Shown here in pieces: positions 1 to 7,990 of a DNA stretch of 64,000 nt. Numbering within the stretch: the first letter of the stretch is position 1; each line of letters begins with the position of its first letter. The stretch comes from Bradyrhizobium nitroreducens (GTDB lineage Bacteria; Pseudomonadota; Alphaproteobacteria; Rhizobiales; Xanthobacteraceae). A model generated the notes under the pieces. It saw nothing but the letters and a program-made list of their open reading frames with translations, searched no databases and had not been told where the DNA came from. A program made the position numbers and the translations under genes. Location of the stretch: NCBI RefSeq assembly GCF_002776695.1, contig NZ_LFJC01000003.1:6063159-6127158 (forward strand), read 5' to 3'.

Positions 1-8
1 TCCCCCGC

Positions 9-926
9 CTATGACGGTTTGACGCTCGGCTGCGGCCGGGCCGGGATCGTCATGGCGGCGACGCCGAGGACGACGCAGGCAAGCCCGATCCAGGCGGTCC
101 GGCTCAGGGTCTCGCCAAGGAAGGCAACGCTGATGGCGACCCCGATGGGGACGCGCAAATAGGCCTGCGCCGTGGTGCCGACCGAGCCCAGGGTCTGGAT
201 CAGGCGGAAATAGATCGCAAACGCCGCGGCGGTCGAGAACACGGCGAGTGCGAGCAACGCCAGCACGGAGCTGAGCGAGGGCGACAGCGTCCAGGGCTGC
301 TCGACCACGAGCGAGGCCGGGATCAGGACCGCGGCCCCGGCCAGGAGCGAGCCGGCGGCCGGCGCCATGGGATCGAGGCCCCTGAAGCTGCGGCCGAAGA
401 TCGCAGCGCAGGCGTAGCAGATGGTGGCGGCGACGATGGCGGCTTCCGCAAGGAGGCCGCTGCCGATGTCGTGGAAGGCATCGGTGCCGACGATCAGCAG
501 GATGCCGGCCATGCCGGCGACCACGCCGAACAGCTTTCGCGGGGTCGTCGCCTCGTGGCGGGTGACGATTGCGGTGAGCAGGAAGGTGAAGATCGGCCCG
601 GCCGAGTTGAGGATGGTGGCGAGCGCGGCATCGACATGACGCTCGCCCCAGGCGATCAGCGTCCAGGGAATGACGCTGTTGAGCACGGCCTGGAACGCGA
701 AGCGCTGCCAGGTCGCGGCGTCGGTGGGCATCCCGATGCCCCGCCCCCACATCACGACGAGCAGGAGCACGCCGGCAACGGCCGTGCGCGCCGCAATCAG
801 CGTGATCGGCGGAATGGTGGCGACGCCGAGCTTGATGAATGTGTAGGAGCCGCCCCAGAGCGTTGCGAGCGCGACCAGCAGCGCCAGCTCGCCAGCGATG
901 TTGGTGTCCTGCCGGTTGTCCATCAT
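9..926 (-). CDS. DMT-superfamily (EamA) permease
   Basis: Predicted inner-membrane drug/metabolite transporter of about 305 residues with roughly ten hydrophobic helices and two EamA repeats. The first helix carries the typical LWGGSYTFIKLG segment, and the second repeat ends near LGETLSR. The substrate cannot be predicted. I chose the ATG at 926 because GGACGGG lies just upstream; an in-frame ATG at 944 would add six residues. It is the last of four co-directional minus-strand genes (SDR, DapA-like, Nudix, this one), 59 bp or more after the Nudix gene, so co-transcription is possible but unproven. Confidence 0.88.
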   Translation of the reverse strand: MMDNRQDTNIAGELALLVALATLWGGSYTFIKLGVATIPPITLIAARTAVAGVLLLVVMWGRGIGMPTDAATWQRFAFQAVLNSVIPWTLIAWGERHVDAALATILNSAGPIFTFLLTAIVTRHEATTPRKLFGVVAGMAGILLIVGTDAFHDIGSGLLAEAAIVAATICYACAAIFGRSFRGLDPMAPAAGSLLAGAAVLIPASLVVEQPWTLSPSLSSVLALLALAVFSTAAAFAIYFRLIQTLGSVGTTAQAYLRVPIGVAISVAFLGETLSRTAWIGLACVVLGVAAMTIPARPQPSVKPS

Positions 927-1002
927 GCGTCCCGTCCATTCCATGATGGACGGAACCTAGCGCGGCTGCGGCCTTCAATACTTCGTCGGCCGTCGAAGTG
1001 TA

Positions 1003-1818
1003 TTAGCCGACCGCGCCGACCTCGAACACCTCGCCGTCATAGCCGGCTTCGCGGGGGATGCGGAGCTGGCGGCCGGTTTCGGTTTTGGTCATGACCGGCA
1101 TCACCGTAACGATCGACAGGCCGCGGGCATGGTCCAGCGCGTCCTTCACACTGCCCTGCTGGGCGAGCCGGATCAGATTGCGCGTGGTCGGGAACGGCAG
1201 CTTGAAACGGCCGCTCTCGCCACCCTCCACCGCCTCGCGCGGCGAGACCCAGATCGAGTCGGTGGACTCCCGGCCGTCATGGGCGCCGAGCTGATCGGGC
1301 GGCGCTGCAGCCAGGAAGAACCAGGTGTCGAAGCGTTTCGGCATGCCCTCCGGCGTGATCCAGTGCGCGTATGGCACCAGCGTGTCGAGCGCGAGCTGGA
1401 GGCCGTTGTCCTCGAGAATTTTCAGGAAGCTGATCTTGTGCTCGTTGAGCGCGATGCGATGCGCATCGGCAAGCTCGCCGGCACGCTTGGCGTCGACCGG
1501 CGTGCCCGCGTCCTTGGACCGCGCGAGCAGGATGCCGCTCTCCTCAAAAGTCTCGCGGATCGCAGCGATCCGAAAACCGCGGTCCGCTTCGCTGAGGCCC
1601 TCGCCGCCTGAATACAGGTCGGCGCGGGCGACGATCTCGTTGTCGCCGGCATCGACGCTGCCACCGGGAAACACCAGCGCGCCCGAGTTGAACTCGATCT
1701 GATGATGGCGGACCATCATGAAGACTTCAATTTCGCCGCGGCCCTTGCCGTCGGCCTTTGCGCCGTCGCGCAGCAGGAGGATCGTCGAGGCCGGGCGTGA
1801 TGCTGATGTCTCGGCCAT
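1003..1818 (-). CDS. Nudix hydrolase, NUDT19-like split-box type
   Basis: A 271-residue Nudix-fold protein. LVFPGGSVDAGD (about residues 48-59) gives the glycine-rich half of the Nudix box and RETFEESG (88-95) the catalytic half. The two halves are separated by about 25 extra residues rather than the usual five to eight, as in the NUDT19/RP2-like branch that includes CoA diphosphatases. The substrate is therefore uncertain: CoA derivatives or a nucleotide diphosphate. It starts four bases after the stop of the DapA-like gene, indicating a tight transcriptional unit. The C-terminal half has no domain I recognise. Confidence 0.85.
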   Translation of the reverse strand: MAETSASRPASTILLLRDGAKADGKGRGEIEVFMMVRHHQIEFNSGALVFPGGSVDAGDNEIVARADLYSGGEGLSEADRGFRIAAIRETFEESGILLARSKDAGTPVDAKRAGELADAHRIALNEHKISFLKILEDNGLQLALDTLVPYAHWITPEGMPKRFDTWFFLAAAPPDQLGAHDGRESTDSIWVSPREAVEGGESGRFKLPFPTTRNLIRLAQQGSVKDALDHARGLSIVTVMPVMTKTETGRQLRIPREAGYDGEVFEVGAVG

Positions 1819-1822
1819 GCAA

Positions 1823-2776
1823 CTAACCCGCGGCGCTGGATTGCGGGCCGAGATTGGCGCGCTTGTCGAAGCGGGCGACGCGCGACAGCAGGTACTCGAC
1901 CTCCGCCTTCGCCGTCGCCGTGATGGTGGCGCCCGGCTTGCGCTGCGCGCTGGAGGCGATGATGCCGCGCTTCTGCAGCACGTATTTGCGGATGGTCAGG
2001 CCGACGCCGGGCTGCTGCTCGTAGCGGATCAGCGGCAGATGCGCGTCGAACAGATCGTGCGCGGCATCGCGCTTGCCTGCCTTGGAGAGGTTGACGACGT
2101 CGATCAGGAGCTCCGGGAAGGCGTAGCCCGTCATGGCACCATCGGCGCCACGCTCCATCTCGAAGTCGAGGAAGGTGCCGCCATTGCCGCAGAGGATCGA
2201 GAGCGGACGGAGCGATCCGTCCTTCTGGAAGCCGCGCAGCGTCGTGATCTTCTCCAGGCCCGGCCAGTCCTCGTGCTTGAGCATCACGCAGTTCGGATTG
2301 TCCATGACGATCTTGCGGATCACGGACGGCGTGAACACCACCTGCAAGGTGAGCGGATAGTCCTGCAGCACCCAGGGCACGTCGGGGCCGATGGCTTCCG
2401 CCGCCTGCTTGAAATAGCCGACGATCTGATCGTCGGTGCGCAGGCTCGGCGGCGGCGCGATCATCACGCCGGCCGCACCGGCATCCATCGAGGCCTTGGC
2501 CAGCGAGCGCATGGTGGCGAAGCCCGGCGCTGAGACACCGACGATCACCTGCATCTTCTTGGCGCGCTTGATGAAGCGCACGGCCACCTGCTCCGCCTCG
2601 GCCGCGTCGAGCTTGGGGGCTTCACCGAGGATGCCGAGCACCGTAACGCCGTCGCAACCGACCTCCTCGTAGAAATCGGTCAGGCGGTCGATCGAGCGCT
2701 CATCGATCCGGCCGTCGTCGTGGAACGGCGTCGGCGCGATTGCGAAGGTGCCCTTGGCGTCGGCGGTGAGTTTCAT
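1823..2776 (-). CDS. DapA/N-acetylneuraminate-lyase family class I aldolase
   Basis: A TIM-barrel dihydrodipicolinate-synthase-family protein of about 317 residues. The Schiff-base lysine is in VMLKHEDW (K169 counted from the upstream ATG) and the catalytic tyrosine in QDYPLT (Y142). The usual GTTGE motif reads GILGE, and the protein is about 25 residues longer than true DapA, so it probably acts on another 2-keto acid. The ATG at 2776 is preferred over 2782 because AGGGA lies six bases upstream of it. It is followed within 5 bp by the Nudix gene and separated from the upstream SDR by a palindromic repeat. Confidence 0.85.
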   Translation of the reverse strand: MKLTADAKGTFAIAPTPFHDDGRIDERSIDRLTDFYEEVGCDGVTVLGILGEAPKLDAAEAEQVAVRFIKRAKKMQVIVGVSAPGFATMRSLAKASMDAGAAGVMIAPPPSLRTDDQIVGYFKQAAEAIGPDVPWVLQDYPLTLQVVFTPSVIRKIVMDNPNCVMLKHEDWPGLEKITTLRGFQKDGSLRPLSILCGNGGTFLDFEMERGADGAMTGYAFPELLIDVVNLSKAGKRDAAHDLFDAHLPLIRYEQQPGVGLTIRKYVLQKRGIIASSAQRKPGATITATAKAEVEYLLSRVARFDKRANLGPQSSAAG

Positions 2777-2798
2777 CGTCATTCCCTGTCTCTCTGTT

Positions 2799-2878
2799 CG
2801 TCATTCCGGGGCGGCTCAAAGAGCCGAACCCGGAATCTCGAGATTCCGGGTTCGTGCTTCGCACGCCCCGGAATGACG
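2799..2878. repeat. Palindromic intergenic repeat, CATTCCGGGG family
   Basis: Long inverted repeat with CGTCATTCCGGGGCG at one end and its exact complement at the other, plus an internal CCCGGAATCTCGAGATTCCGGG palindromic core. It sits between the SDR and DapA-like genes. The same family recurs at 27102-27204 and 36336-36443. Confidence 0.85.
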
Positions 2879-2885
2879 GAACAGC

Positions 2886-3764
2886 CTAAAACCTCCTCGC
2901 GCCCATCTTGATCTGCTCCTCGGAGAAGAAAATCTCCTTGGCATGATCGGCGATGTCCCGGGCGTTCCAGCCCGTGTGCGGCGGTTTCCAGCCTTCCATT
3001 TCCATCATCCGCATCTCGCGCACGCCGCGGGGCCCGGATACGCCCAGCACCTTGCCGGTCTGCTCGCCCGACAAGTCGCTGACCATGTATAGCACGGCCG
3101 GCGCGATGCCGTCCGGCCCGAGCGCCGCGCCGGGGTTCTCCTTATAGCGGGGCAGGTCTGCGGTCATGCGGGTCAGGGCGCCCGGGGCCAGCGTCCAGAT
3201 CCGGATGTTGTACTTGCGGCCCTCGATGGCGAGCACGTTGGACAGGCCCCAGATGCCGCCCTTGGCCGCGCCGTAATTGGTCTGGCCGAAATTGCCGATC
3301 AGGCCCGATGTCGAGGAGGTGTTGACGATGACGCCGCCGCCGTTTTCCCGCATCCAGCGAAACACCGGCATGGTGCAACAAAAGGTACCCTTCAGGTGGA
3401 CCTTGATGACCTTGTCCCAGTCTGACTCGGAGGCCTTGTGAAAGGTCTGGTCGCGCAAAATGCCGGCATTGTTGACCAGGATGTCGGCGCGGCCGAAATG
3501 CTTGATGGCGTCGTCGAACACCGACTGGCCGCCCTCCATGGTGGAGATGTCGGCGCCGTTAGCGACCGCCTTGCCGCCCTCGGCCTTGATGGCGTCGACC
3601 ACCTGCTGGGCCATGGATTTGTCAGCGCCGGAACCGTCGCGGGGGCCGCCGAGATCGTTGACGACGACCGAGGCCCCTTCCCGCGCGAACAGTTTTGCGT
3701 AGGCCTCACCAAGCCCCCCACCCGCACCGGTGATCAGCGCAACCTTGCCGTCGAGTAATCCCAT
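2886..3764 (-). CDS. Short-chain dehydrogenase/reductase, HSD17B4-like
   Basis: A 292-residue NAD(P)-dependent SDR. TGAGGGLG (residues 13-20) is the cofactor glycine motif, NNAG lies at 98-101, and the catalytic set is S151, Y164 and K168 (YGAAK). The N-terminal region is most like the dehydrogenase domain of multifunctional beta-oxidation enzymes, so a hydroxyacyl-CoA substrate is plausible but inferred. The ATG at 3764 has AGGGAGG upstream; upstream in-frame codons lack such a site. The IS110 element is inserted 78 bp upstream in the same orientation, so it may have replaced the native promoter region. Confidence 0.9.
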   Translation of the reverse strand: MGLLDGKVALITGAGGGLGEAYAKLFAREGASVVVNDLGGPRDGSGADKSMAQQVVDAIKAEGGKAVANGADISTMEGGQSVFDDAIKHFGRADILVNNAGILRDQTFHKASESDWDKVIKVHLKGTFCCTMPVFRWMRENGGGVIVNTSSTSGLIGNFGQTNYGAAKGGIWGLSNVLAIEGRKYNIRIWTLAPGALTRMTADLPRYKENPGAALGPDGIAPAVLYMVSDLSGEQTGKVLGVSGPRGVREMRMMEMEGWKPPHTGWNARDIADHAKEIFFSEEQIKMGARRF

Positions 3765-3798
3765 GGTGGCTCCTCCCTGTTTGTTTTTCTTCTCTCGT

Positions 3799-3842
3799 GT
3801 CCCGGACGCGATGCAGCGTGAAACGCTGCGTCGCAGAGCCGG
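3799..3842. repeat. Left fragment of the palindromic repeat interrupted by IS110
   Basis: The segment GTCCCGGACGCG...CGCAGAGCCGG matches the first arm of the host repeat seen intact at 52051-52187. It stops at GAGCCGG, exactly where the IS110 element begins. Its continuation (GATCCATAACC...) is found on the other side of the element at 4953. Confidence 0.75.
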
Positions 3843-3848
3843 CAACTG

Positions 3849-4790
3849 TTATGTTGACGGTGCGACCTTATAGATTTTTCGGTCGCGCAGCATAGCGTTG
3901 AGGATGGTCAGCAGCTTCCTGGCGACAGCAATGAGGGCGAGCTTCGCTGGTTTGCCGGCTTGGCGCAGCCGGTCGTAAAAGGCCTTGAAGCGGTCGGCGC
4001 GGCGAATGGCGTTGAGAGCAGCCATGTAGAGGGCGTCGCGGACGCGCTTTCGTCCGCCGCCGATCTTGCGCTTGCCTCGATAAGCCCCGCTATCGACATT
4101 GAAGGGAGCCAGGCCGGCAAGAGCGGCCACTTCCTTCGGCCCGAGACGCCCAAGTTCGGGCATCTGGGTGAGGAGTTGCATGCAGGCGACGGGCCCCACG
4201 CCGGGCACCGAGCGCATCAGCTGTGCATCGTCCGCAAGCTCCGGCTCGGCTTTGACGAGCGCATTGATCTCGGTCTCGATTTCAGCGATCTCATAATTGA
4301 GGACCTCGATGAGGCGAGCGATGCGTTCCGCCATGGCGCGGTCCTCGGCTTCGCTGCGGCGGTTCTTTTCCTGGGCTCGCATAGCAACCAGTTGGTCCCG
4401 CCGTTTTGCAAGCTTTGCCAAAGCGTTGCGGGCGGGTGTCGCGGCCTGCTCGGTGGCGGGCTTCATGGCGCGGGCGAAGGCCGCCAGCATCTGCGCATCG
4501 ATCGGATCGGTCTTGGCGAGTTGGCCGCTGGCACGGGCAAAGTCGCGGGCACGGGCCGGATTGATACGGGCAAAGCGGATGCCGGCCCGATGCAGTGCCT
4601 CACGAAGCTCGAGGTCGTAGACCCCCGTAGCCTCGAAGACGACCAGCGCATCGCATCGCCAACGCGCCACCAGCTGTGTGATGGCGTGTGTCGCGTTGTC
4701 GATGCGTTCCGATACACCGACGGCCTCATCGAAAATATCGAGATGATGTTTGGAGACGTCGATTCCGACGCAACGAGAGGATATGATCAC
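3849..4790 (-). CDS. IS110-family transposase/recombinase
   Basis: Full-length 313-residue recombinase with no frameshift. The N-terminal RuvC-like DEDD domain has GIDVSK (D11), FEATGVY (E53) and KTDPIDA (D95, D98). A coiled region spans about 120-185. The C-terminal Tnp domain has SVPGVGP (194-200) and NVDSGAYRGKRKIGGG, with the presumed catalytic serine at S234. All residues expected for activity are present, so the element looks intact. IS110 enzymes work with a bridge RNA encoded in the element; the leader upstream of this gene fits that role (see the ncRNA entry). Confidence 0.95.
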   Translation of the reverse strand: MIISSRCVGIDVSKHHLDIFDEAVGVSERIDNATHAITQLVARWRCDALVVFEATGVYDLELREALHRAGIRFARINPARARDFARASGQLAKTDPIDAQMLAAFARAMKPATEQAATPARNALAKLAKRRDQLVAMRAQEKNRRSEAEDRAMAERIARLIEVLNYEIAEIETEINALVKAEPELADDAQLMRSVPGVGPVACMQLLTQMPELGRLGPKEVAALAGLAPFNVDSGAYRGKRKIGGGRKRVRDALYMAALNAIRRADRFKAFYDRLRQAGKPAKLALIAVARKLLTILNAMLRDRKIYKVAPST

Positions 4791-4794
4791 GGTG

Positions 4795-4925
4795 CCTGTC
4801 CCTGTGATGCGAGGTCTGTTGGCGCAGCCTCGTGCAACTGTTCAGGTTGTTGAATGGAACGGGCGGGAGACCGAGCCGGCTCACGGCGTCAAGCGCCAAG
4901 GACCCAACGGCTTCCCGCCCACCAT
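4795..4925 (-). ncRNA. Candidate IS110 bridge RNA
   Basis: The minus-strand leader folds into two loops. Target loop: outer stem GGGCGGGA/TCCCGCCC (4861-4868 with 4913-4920), inner stems AGCCG/CGGCT and GGCG/CGCC. Its 5' side carries TGGGTCC (4900-4906) and its 3' side GAGCCGG (4876-4882). On the minus strand the occupied site reads TGGATCC then CCGGCTC, so the left guide matches with one G-T wobble and the right guide is fully complementary. Donor loop: hairpin CGAGG/CCTCG (4810-4814 with 4828-4832), flanked by AACAGTTGC, identical to the right end, and CACAGG, complementary to the left end. RNA ends are approximate. Confidence 0.7.
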
Positions 4926-4952
4926 CATTATGACAGGCTTTTCAGACACAGG

Positions 4953-5050
4953 GATCCATAACCACCGTTGTTAGATTTGCGATGGCTGGAGCCAACAGCT
5001 TAGCCAAAAACCACGGTCTGTGGTTATGGGTCCCCGCGTTCGCGGGGACG
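4953..5050. repeat. Right fragment of the repeat interrupted by IS110
   Basis: Contains GATCCATAACCAC and, 70 bases on, the inverted partner GTGGTTATGGGTCCCC, followed by the small hairpin CCCCGCG-TTCG-CGGGG. It continues the host repeat whose first part lies at 3799-3842. The last bases overlap the 3' end of rimM. Confidence 0.7.
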
Positions 5051-5581
5051 ACCCGTGGAGAGAGCTTCGCCTCGCTCCTCGCCCTCGATCTCCTGCGGCA
5101 GCGCGATCACGACGCGGCCGCCCTTGATATCGACCTCGGGCACCACCGCATTGGAGAACGGCAGCAGCATCGTCGGCCCCTTCAGCGGGGCGATCTCGAT
5201 GATGTCGCCGGCGCCGAAATTATGGATCGCGAGCACGCGGCCGAGCGCGTCGCCGTCGGTGGAGACGGCGTCGAGCCCGATCAGATCGGTGTGGTAATAT
5301 TCGTCATCGTCCGTCGCGGGCAGTTTTTCGCGCGCGACATAGAGCTCGATGCCGTTGAGGCGCTCGGCGTCATCGCGGGTCGTGACACCCTTGAAGGTCG
5401 CGACCAGATGGTCCTTGGCTTCGCGCGCCGTTGCCACCTCGAACTGGCGCTTGCCGTCCTTGGACAGAAGCGGACCGTAATGCCTGACGGCAAACGGATC
5501 TTCGGTGAAGGTCCATAATTTGACCGCACCGCGCACACCATGCGCGGCGCCGATCCGCGCGACGCAGACCAGCGCCGACAT
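5024..5581 (-). CDS. rimM: Ribosome maturation factor RimM
   Basis: A 185-residue 16S rRNA-processing protein that assists assembly of the 30S head, binding S19. The N-terminal RimM barrel begins [21 protein letters not shown] and a PRC-barrel domain follows ([16 protein letters not shown], then IPLP-type segment near IALPQEIE). It starts 9 bp after rpsP in the standard ffh-rpsP-rimM order. The last residues ([11 protein letters not shown]) run into the palindromic repeat, so the C-terminus may have been altered by repeat or IS activity. Confidence 0.95.
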   Translation of the reverse strand: MSALVCVARIGAAHGVRGAVKLWTFTEDPFAVRHYGPLLSKDGKRQFEVATAREAKDHLVATFKGVTTRDDAERLNGIELYVAREKLPATDDDEYYHTDLIGLDAVSTDGDALGRVLAIHNFGAGDIIEIAPLKGPTMLLPFSNAVVPEVDIKGGRVVIALPQEIEGEERGEALSTGRPRERGDP

Positions 5582-5590
5582 GACCTGGCC

Positions 5591-5923
5591 TTAGCCCTTC
5601 GCGGCGGCTTCGGCCTGCGCCTTGCGCTCCTTGCGCGGCACGGCCTTCTCGGGGTTGTTGCGCGCTTCGCGCTTCTTGACGCCGGCGGCATCGAGGAAAC
5701 GCGACACGCGGTCGGACGGCTGCGCGCCCTTGGCGAGCCAGGCCTTCACCTTGTCCATGTCGAGCTTCAGGCGGGTCTCGTTGTCCTTCGGCAGCAGCGG
5801 ATTGAAATGGCCGAGACGCTCGATGAAGCGGCCATCGCGGGGGAAACGCGAGTCGGCGACGACGACGTGATAGACGGGACGCTTCTTGGTGCCTGCGCGG
5901 GCGAGGCGGATAACGACGGACAT
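5591..5923 (-). CDS. rpsP: 30S ribosomal protein S16
   Basis: A 110-residue S16. [20 protein letters not shown] and [11 protein letters not shown] are diagnostic. The start at 5923 is preferred over an upstream in-frame ATG at 5938 because GAAGGAG lies seven bases before it. The tail is Lys/Ala rich, as in other alphaproteobacteria. It lies between ffh and rimM. Confidence 0.96.
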   Translation of the reverse strand: MSVVIRLARAGTKKRPVYHVVVADSRFPRDGRFIERLGHFNPLLPKDNETRLKLDMDKVKAWLAKGAQPSDRVSRFLDAAGVKKREARNNPEKAVPRKERKAQAEAAAKG

Positions 5924-6009
5924 CTGGTTCTCCTTCAAAGTACGTTTTGTTCGGTTGATTGGTATTCCGCGTCACGTGAGACCGGTGCGATCCCGCCGCG
6001 ACGAATTCC

Positions 6010-7554
6010 TCATTTCTTCTTGCCCGGGAAACCGCCGAGGCCCGGCAGTGTCGGCTTGCCGCTCATCCCGGTCAGTCCGGGAAGGTTCGGCAGGCCGGTG
6101 CGAAGACCGGGCGGCAGATCCTTCGGCAGGTTCGGAAGGCCACCGCCGCCGGCCTGCATCTTTTCCTGCATCGCCTTCATCTCTTCGGGCGAGGGCATCT
6201 TCATGCCGCCGCCAAAGCCCATGGCTTGCGCAATGCCGGCCAGCGGGCCGCGCTTGCCCGAGCCCATGGCCTTCATCACGTCGGCCATGTTCCGGTGCAT
6301 CTTGAGCAGCTTGTTGACGTGCTCGACGCTCTGGCCGGAGCCGGCGGCGATGCGCTTCTTGCGGCTGGCCTTCAGCAGGTCGGGATGACGGCGCTCGTCG
6401 CGCGTCATGGAATCGATGATCGCGACCTGGCGCTTCAGGATCTTGTCGTCGATGCCGGCGGCCGCGATCTGGTTCTTCATCTTGGAGATGCCGGGCATCA
6501 TGCCCATCAGCCCGCTGATGCCGCCCATGTTGGCCATTTGCAGCAGCTGCTCGCGCATGTCGTTGAGGTCGAACTGACCCTTGCGCATGCGCTCGGCGGT
6601 GCGGGCGGCCTTCTCGGCGTCGATATTGGCAGCGGCGCGTTCGACCAGCGAGACCACGTCGCCCATGCCGAGGATGCGGCCGGCGATACGATCGGGATGG
6701 AAATCTTCCAGCGCGTCGGTCTTTTCACCGGTGCCGAGCAACTTGATCGGCTTGCCGGTGACCGCGCGCATCGACAGTGCGGCACCGCCGCGGCCGTCGC
6801 CGTCGACGCGGGTCAGCACGATGCCGGTGAGGCCGACGCGCTGATCGAACGCGCGCGCAAGGTTGACGGCGTCCTGACCGGTGAGGGAGTCCGCGACCAG
6901 CAGCACTTCATGCGGATTCGCCGCTGCTTTGATCGCCGCGGCTTCCGCCATCATGTCTTCGTCGAGCGTGGTGCGGCCGGCGGTGTCGAGCAGCACGACG
7001 TCGTAGCCGCCGAGCTTGCCGGCTTCCAGCGCGCGTTTTGCGATTTGCGGCGGCTGCTGGCCCGCCACGATCGGCAGGGTCGGAATGTCGAGATCGCGGC
7101 CGAGCACGGCCAGCTGCTCCATCGCCGCCGGGCGATAGACGTCGAGCGAGGCCATCAGCACCTTGCGCTTGTCGCGCTGGACCAGGCGGCGGGCGAGCTT
7201 TGCGGTTGTGGTGGTCTTACCGGAGCCCTGCAGGCCGACCATCATGATCGGCACCGGCGGCACGGAATTGACGTCGATGGTCTGGCCTTCGCTGCCGAGC
7301 GTGTTGACCAGCTCGTCATGGACGATCTTGACCACCATCTGGCCGGGCGTGACCGACTTGACGACGGTGGCGCCGATCGCCTGCTCGCGGACGCGCTCGG
7401 TGAAGCTGCGCACCACCTCGAGCGCAACGTCGGCTTCCAGCAGCGCGCGACGCACCTCGCGCATCGCGGCGTCGACGTCCTTTTCGGTCAGCGCACCGCG
7501 CCCCGTCAGACGATCGAGAATGCCACCAAGCCGTTCCGACAGATTGTCGAACAA
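6010..7554 (-). CDS. ffh: Signal recognition particle protein Ffh (SRP54)
   Basis: A 514-residue SRP GTPase that binds signal peptides of nascent membrane proteins and docks to FtsY, which is also in this window. N domain about 1-90; GLQGSGKTTTTAKLA (G1) near residue 107; DTAGR (G3) near 190; TRVDGDGRGG; then the methionine-rich M domain with SGQSVEHVNKLLK. The C-terminal 70 residues are a Gly/Pro/Leu-rich tail (LPNLPKDLPPGLRTG...) ending KKK. First gene of ffh-rpsP-rimM. Confidence 0.97.
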   Translation of the reverse strand: MFDNLSERLGGILDRLTGRGALTEKDVDAAMREVRRALLEADVALEVVRSFTERVREQAIGATVVKSVTPGQMVVKIVHDELVNTLGSEGQTIDVNSVPPVPIMMVGLQGSGKTTTTAKLARRLVQRDKRKVLMASLDVYRPAAMEQLAVLGRDLDIPTLPIVAGQQPPQIAKRALEAGKLGGYDVVLLDTAGRTTLDEDMMAEAAAIKAAANPHEVLLVADSLTGQDAVNLARAFDQRVGLTGIVLTRVDGDGRGGAALSMRAVTGKPIKLLGTGEKTDALEDFHPDRIAGRILGMGDVVSLVERAAANIDAEKAARTAERMRKGQFDLNDMREQLLQMANMGGISGLMGMMPGISKMKNQIAAAGIDDKILKRQVAIIDSMTRDERRHPDLLKASRKKRIAAGSGQSVEHVNKLLKMHRNMADVMKAMGSGKRGPLAGIAQAMGFGGGMKMPSPEEMKAMQEKMQAGGGGLPNLPKDLPPGLRTGLPNLPGLTGMSGKPTLPGLGGFPGKKK

Positions 7555-7990
7555 TGCAATCGTCCTTCTTTACCTCTCCCCGCCTGCGGGGAGAGGTCGC
7601 CGCCCTCTTGGGCGGCGGGTGAGGGGGTACGGGACTCATCTACGCGCACCATGCGCGGAGAGAGCCCCTCACCCCGACCCTCTCCCCGCAAGAGCGGGGC
7701 GAGGGAGTAGTTAACCAAACACCTTTGCGCCCGAGGGCGCATCGCGCTGTCGGGCGTTGGCCTCTGGCCTCCAGGGCCAGTCGGCGGGTCGAAAAGAAAG
7801 CCTTTCCGAGAAAGTGGCGGGGTTAAACGCCGCTCCCGCCCAAAAGTCAAGGAAAGTTAGGGCGCCGGGGCGGCTTTGCCAGGGCAACACCTTGAAATTA
7901 CGCCATTTCCGGCAACGGGTTCCTTTTCCTGCGGTGCCGCCCATATAGCGGTGATGTCTTACCGCCCTAACTGCCCCTAGAAGCCAGCCT
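7555..7990. other. Intergenic region between divergent ffh and MBL-fold gene
   Basis: 436 bp. The first part (7573-7706) is a palindromic repeat. The remaining 280 bp should hold the divergent promoters of ffh and the MBL-fold gene, but I see no promoter close to consensus and no convincing ORF. Confidence 0.6.
7573..7706. repeat. Palindromic repeat, CCTCTCCCCGC family
   Basis: Nested inverted repeats: CCTCTCCCCGC-CT-GCGGGGAGAGG, CCGCCC-TCTTG-GGCGG, and a distal CCCTCTCCCCGC. The family recurs at 14965-15090, 21247-21396 and 60681-60775. Confidence 0.8.

Larger units (their letters stand above)
3843..4952 (-). mobile_element. IS110-family insertion sequence, about 1.1 kb
   Basis: Ends were set from three matching signals. 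The host repeat is split at GAGCCGG / GATCCA. A GG dinucleotide is present at both junctions (3841-3842 and 4951-4952; CC on the minus strand), as expected for the IS110 core dinucleotide. The leader contains sequences matching both ends: GCAACTGTT at 4834-4842 equals 3842-3850, and CCTGTG at 4801-4806 is complementary to 4947-4952. There are no terminal inverted repeats, as usual in the family. The transposase stop lies only 6 bp from the right end; the left leader of about 160 bp precedes the transposase, which places the element in the IS110 rather than the IS1111 group. Confidence 0.8.
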
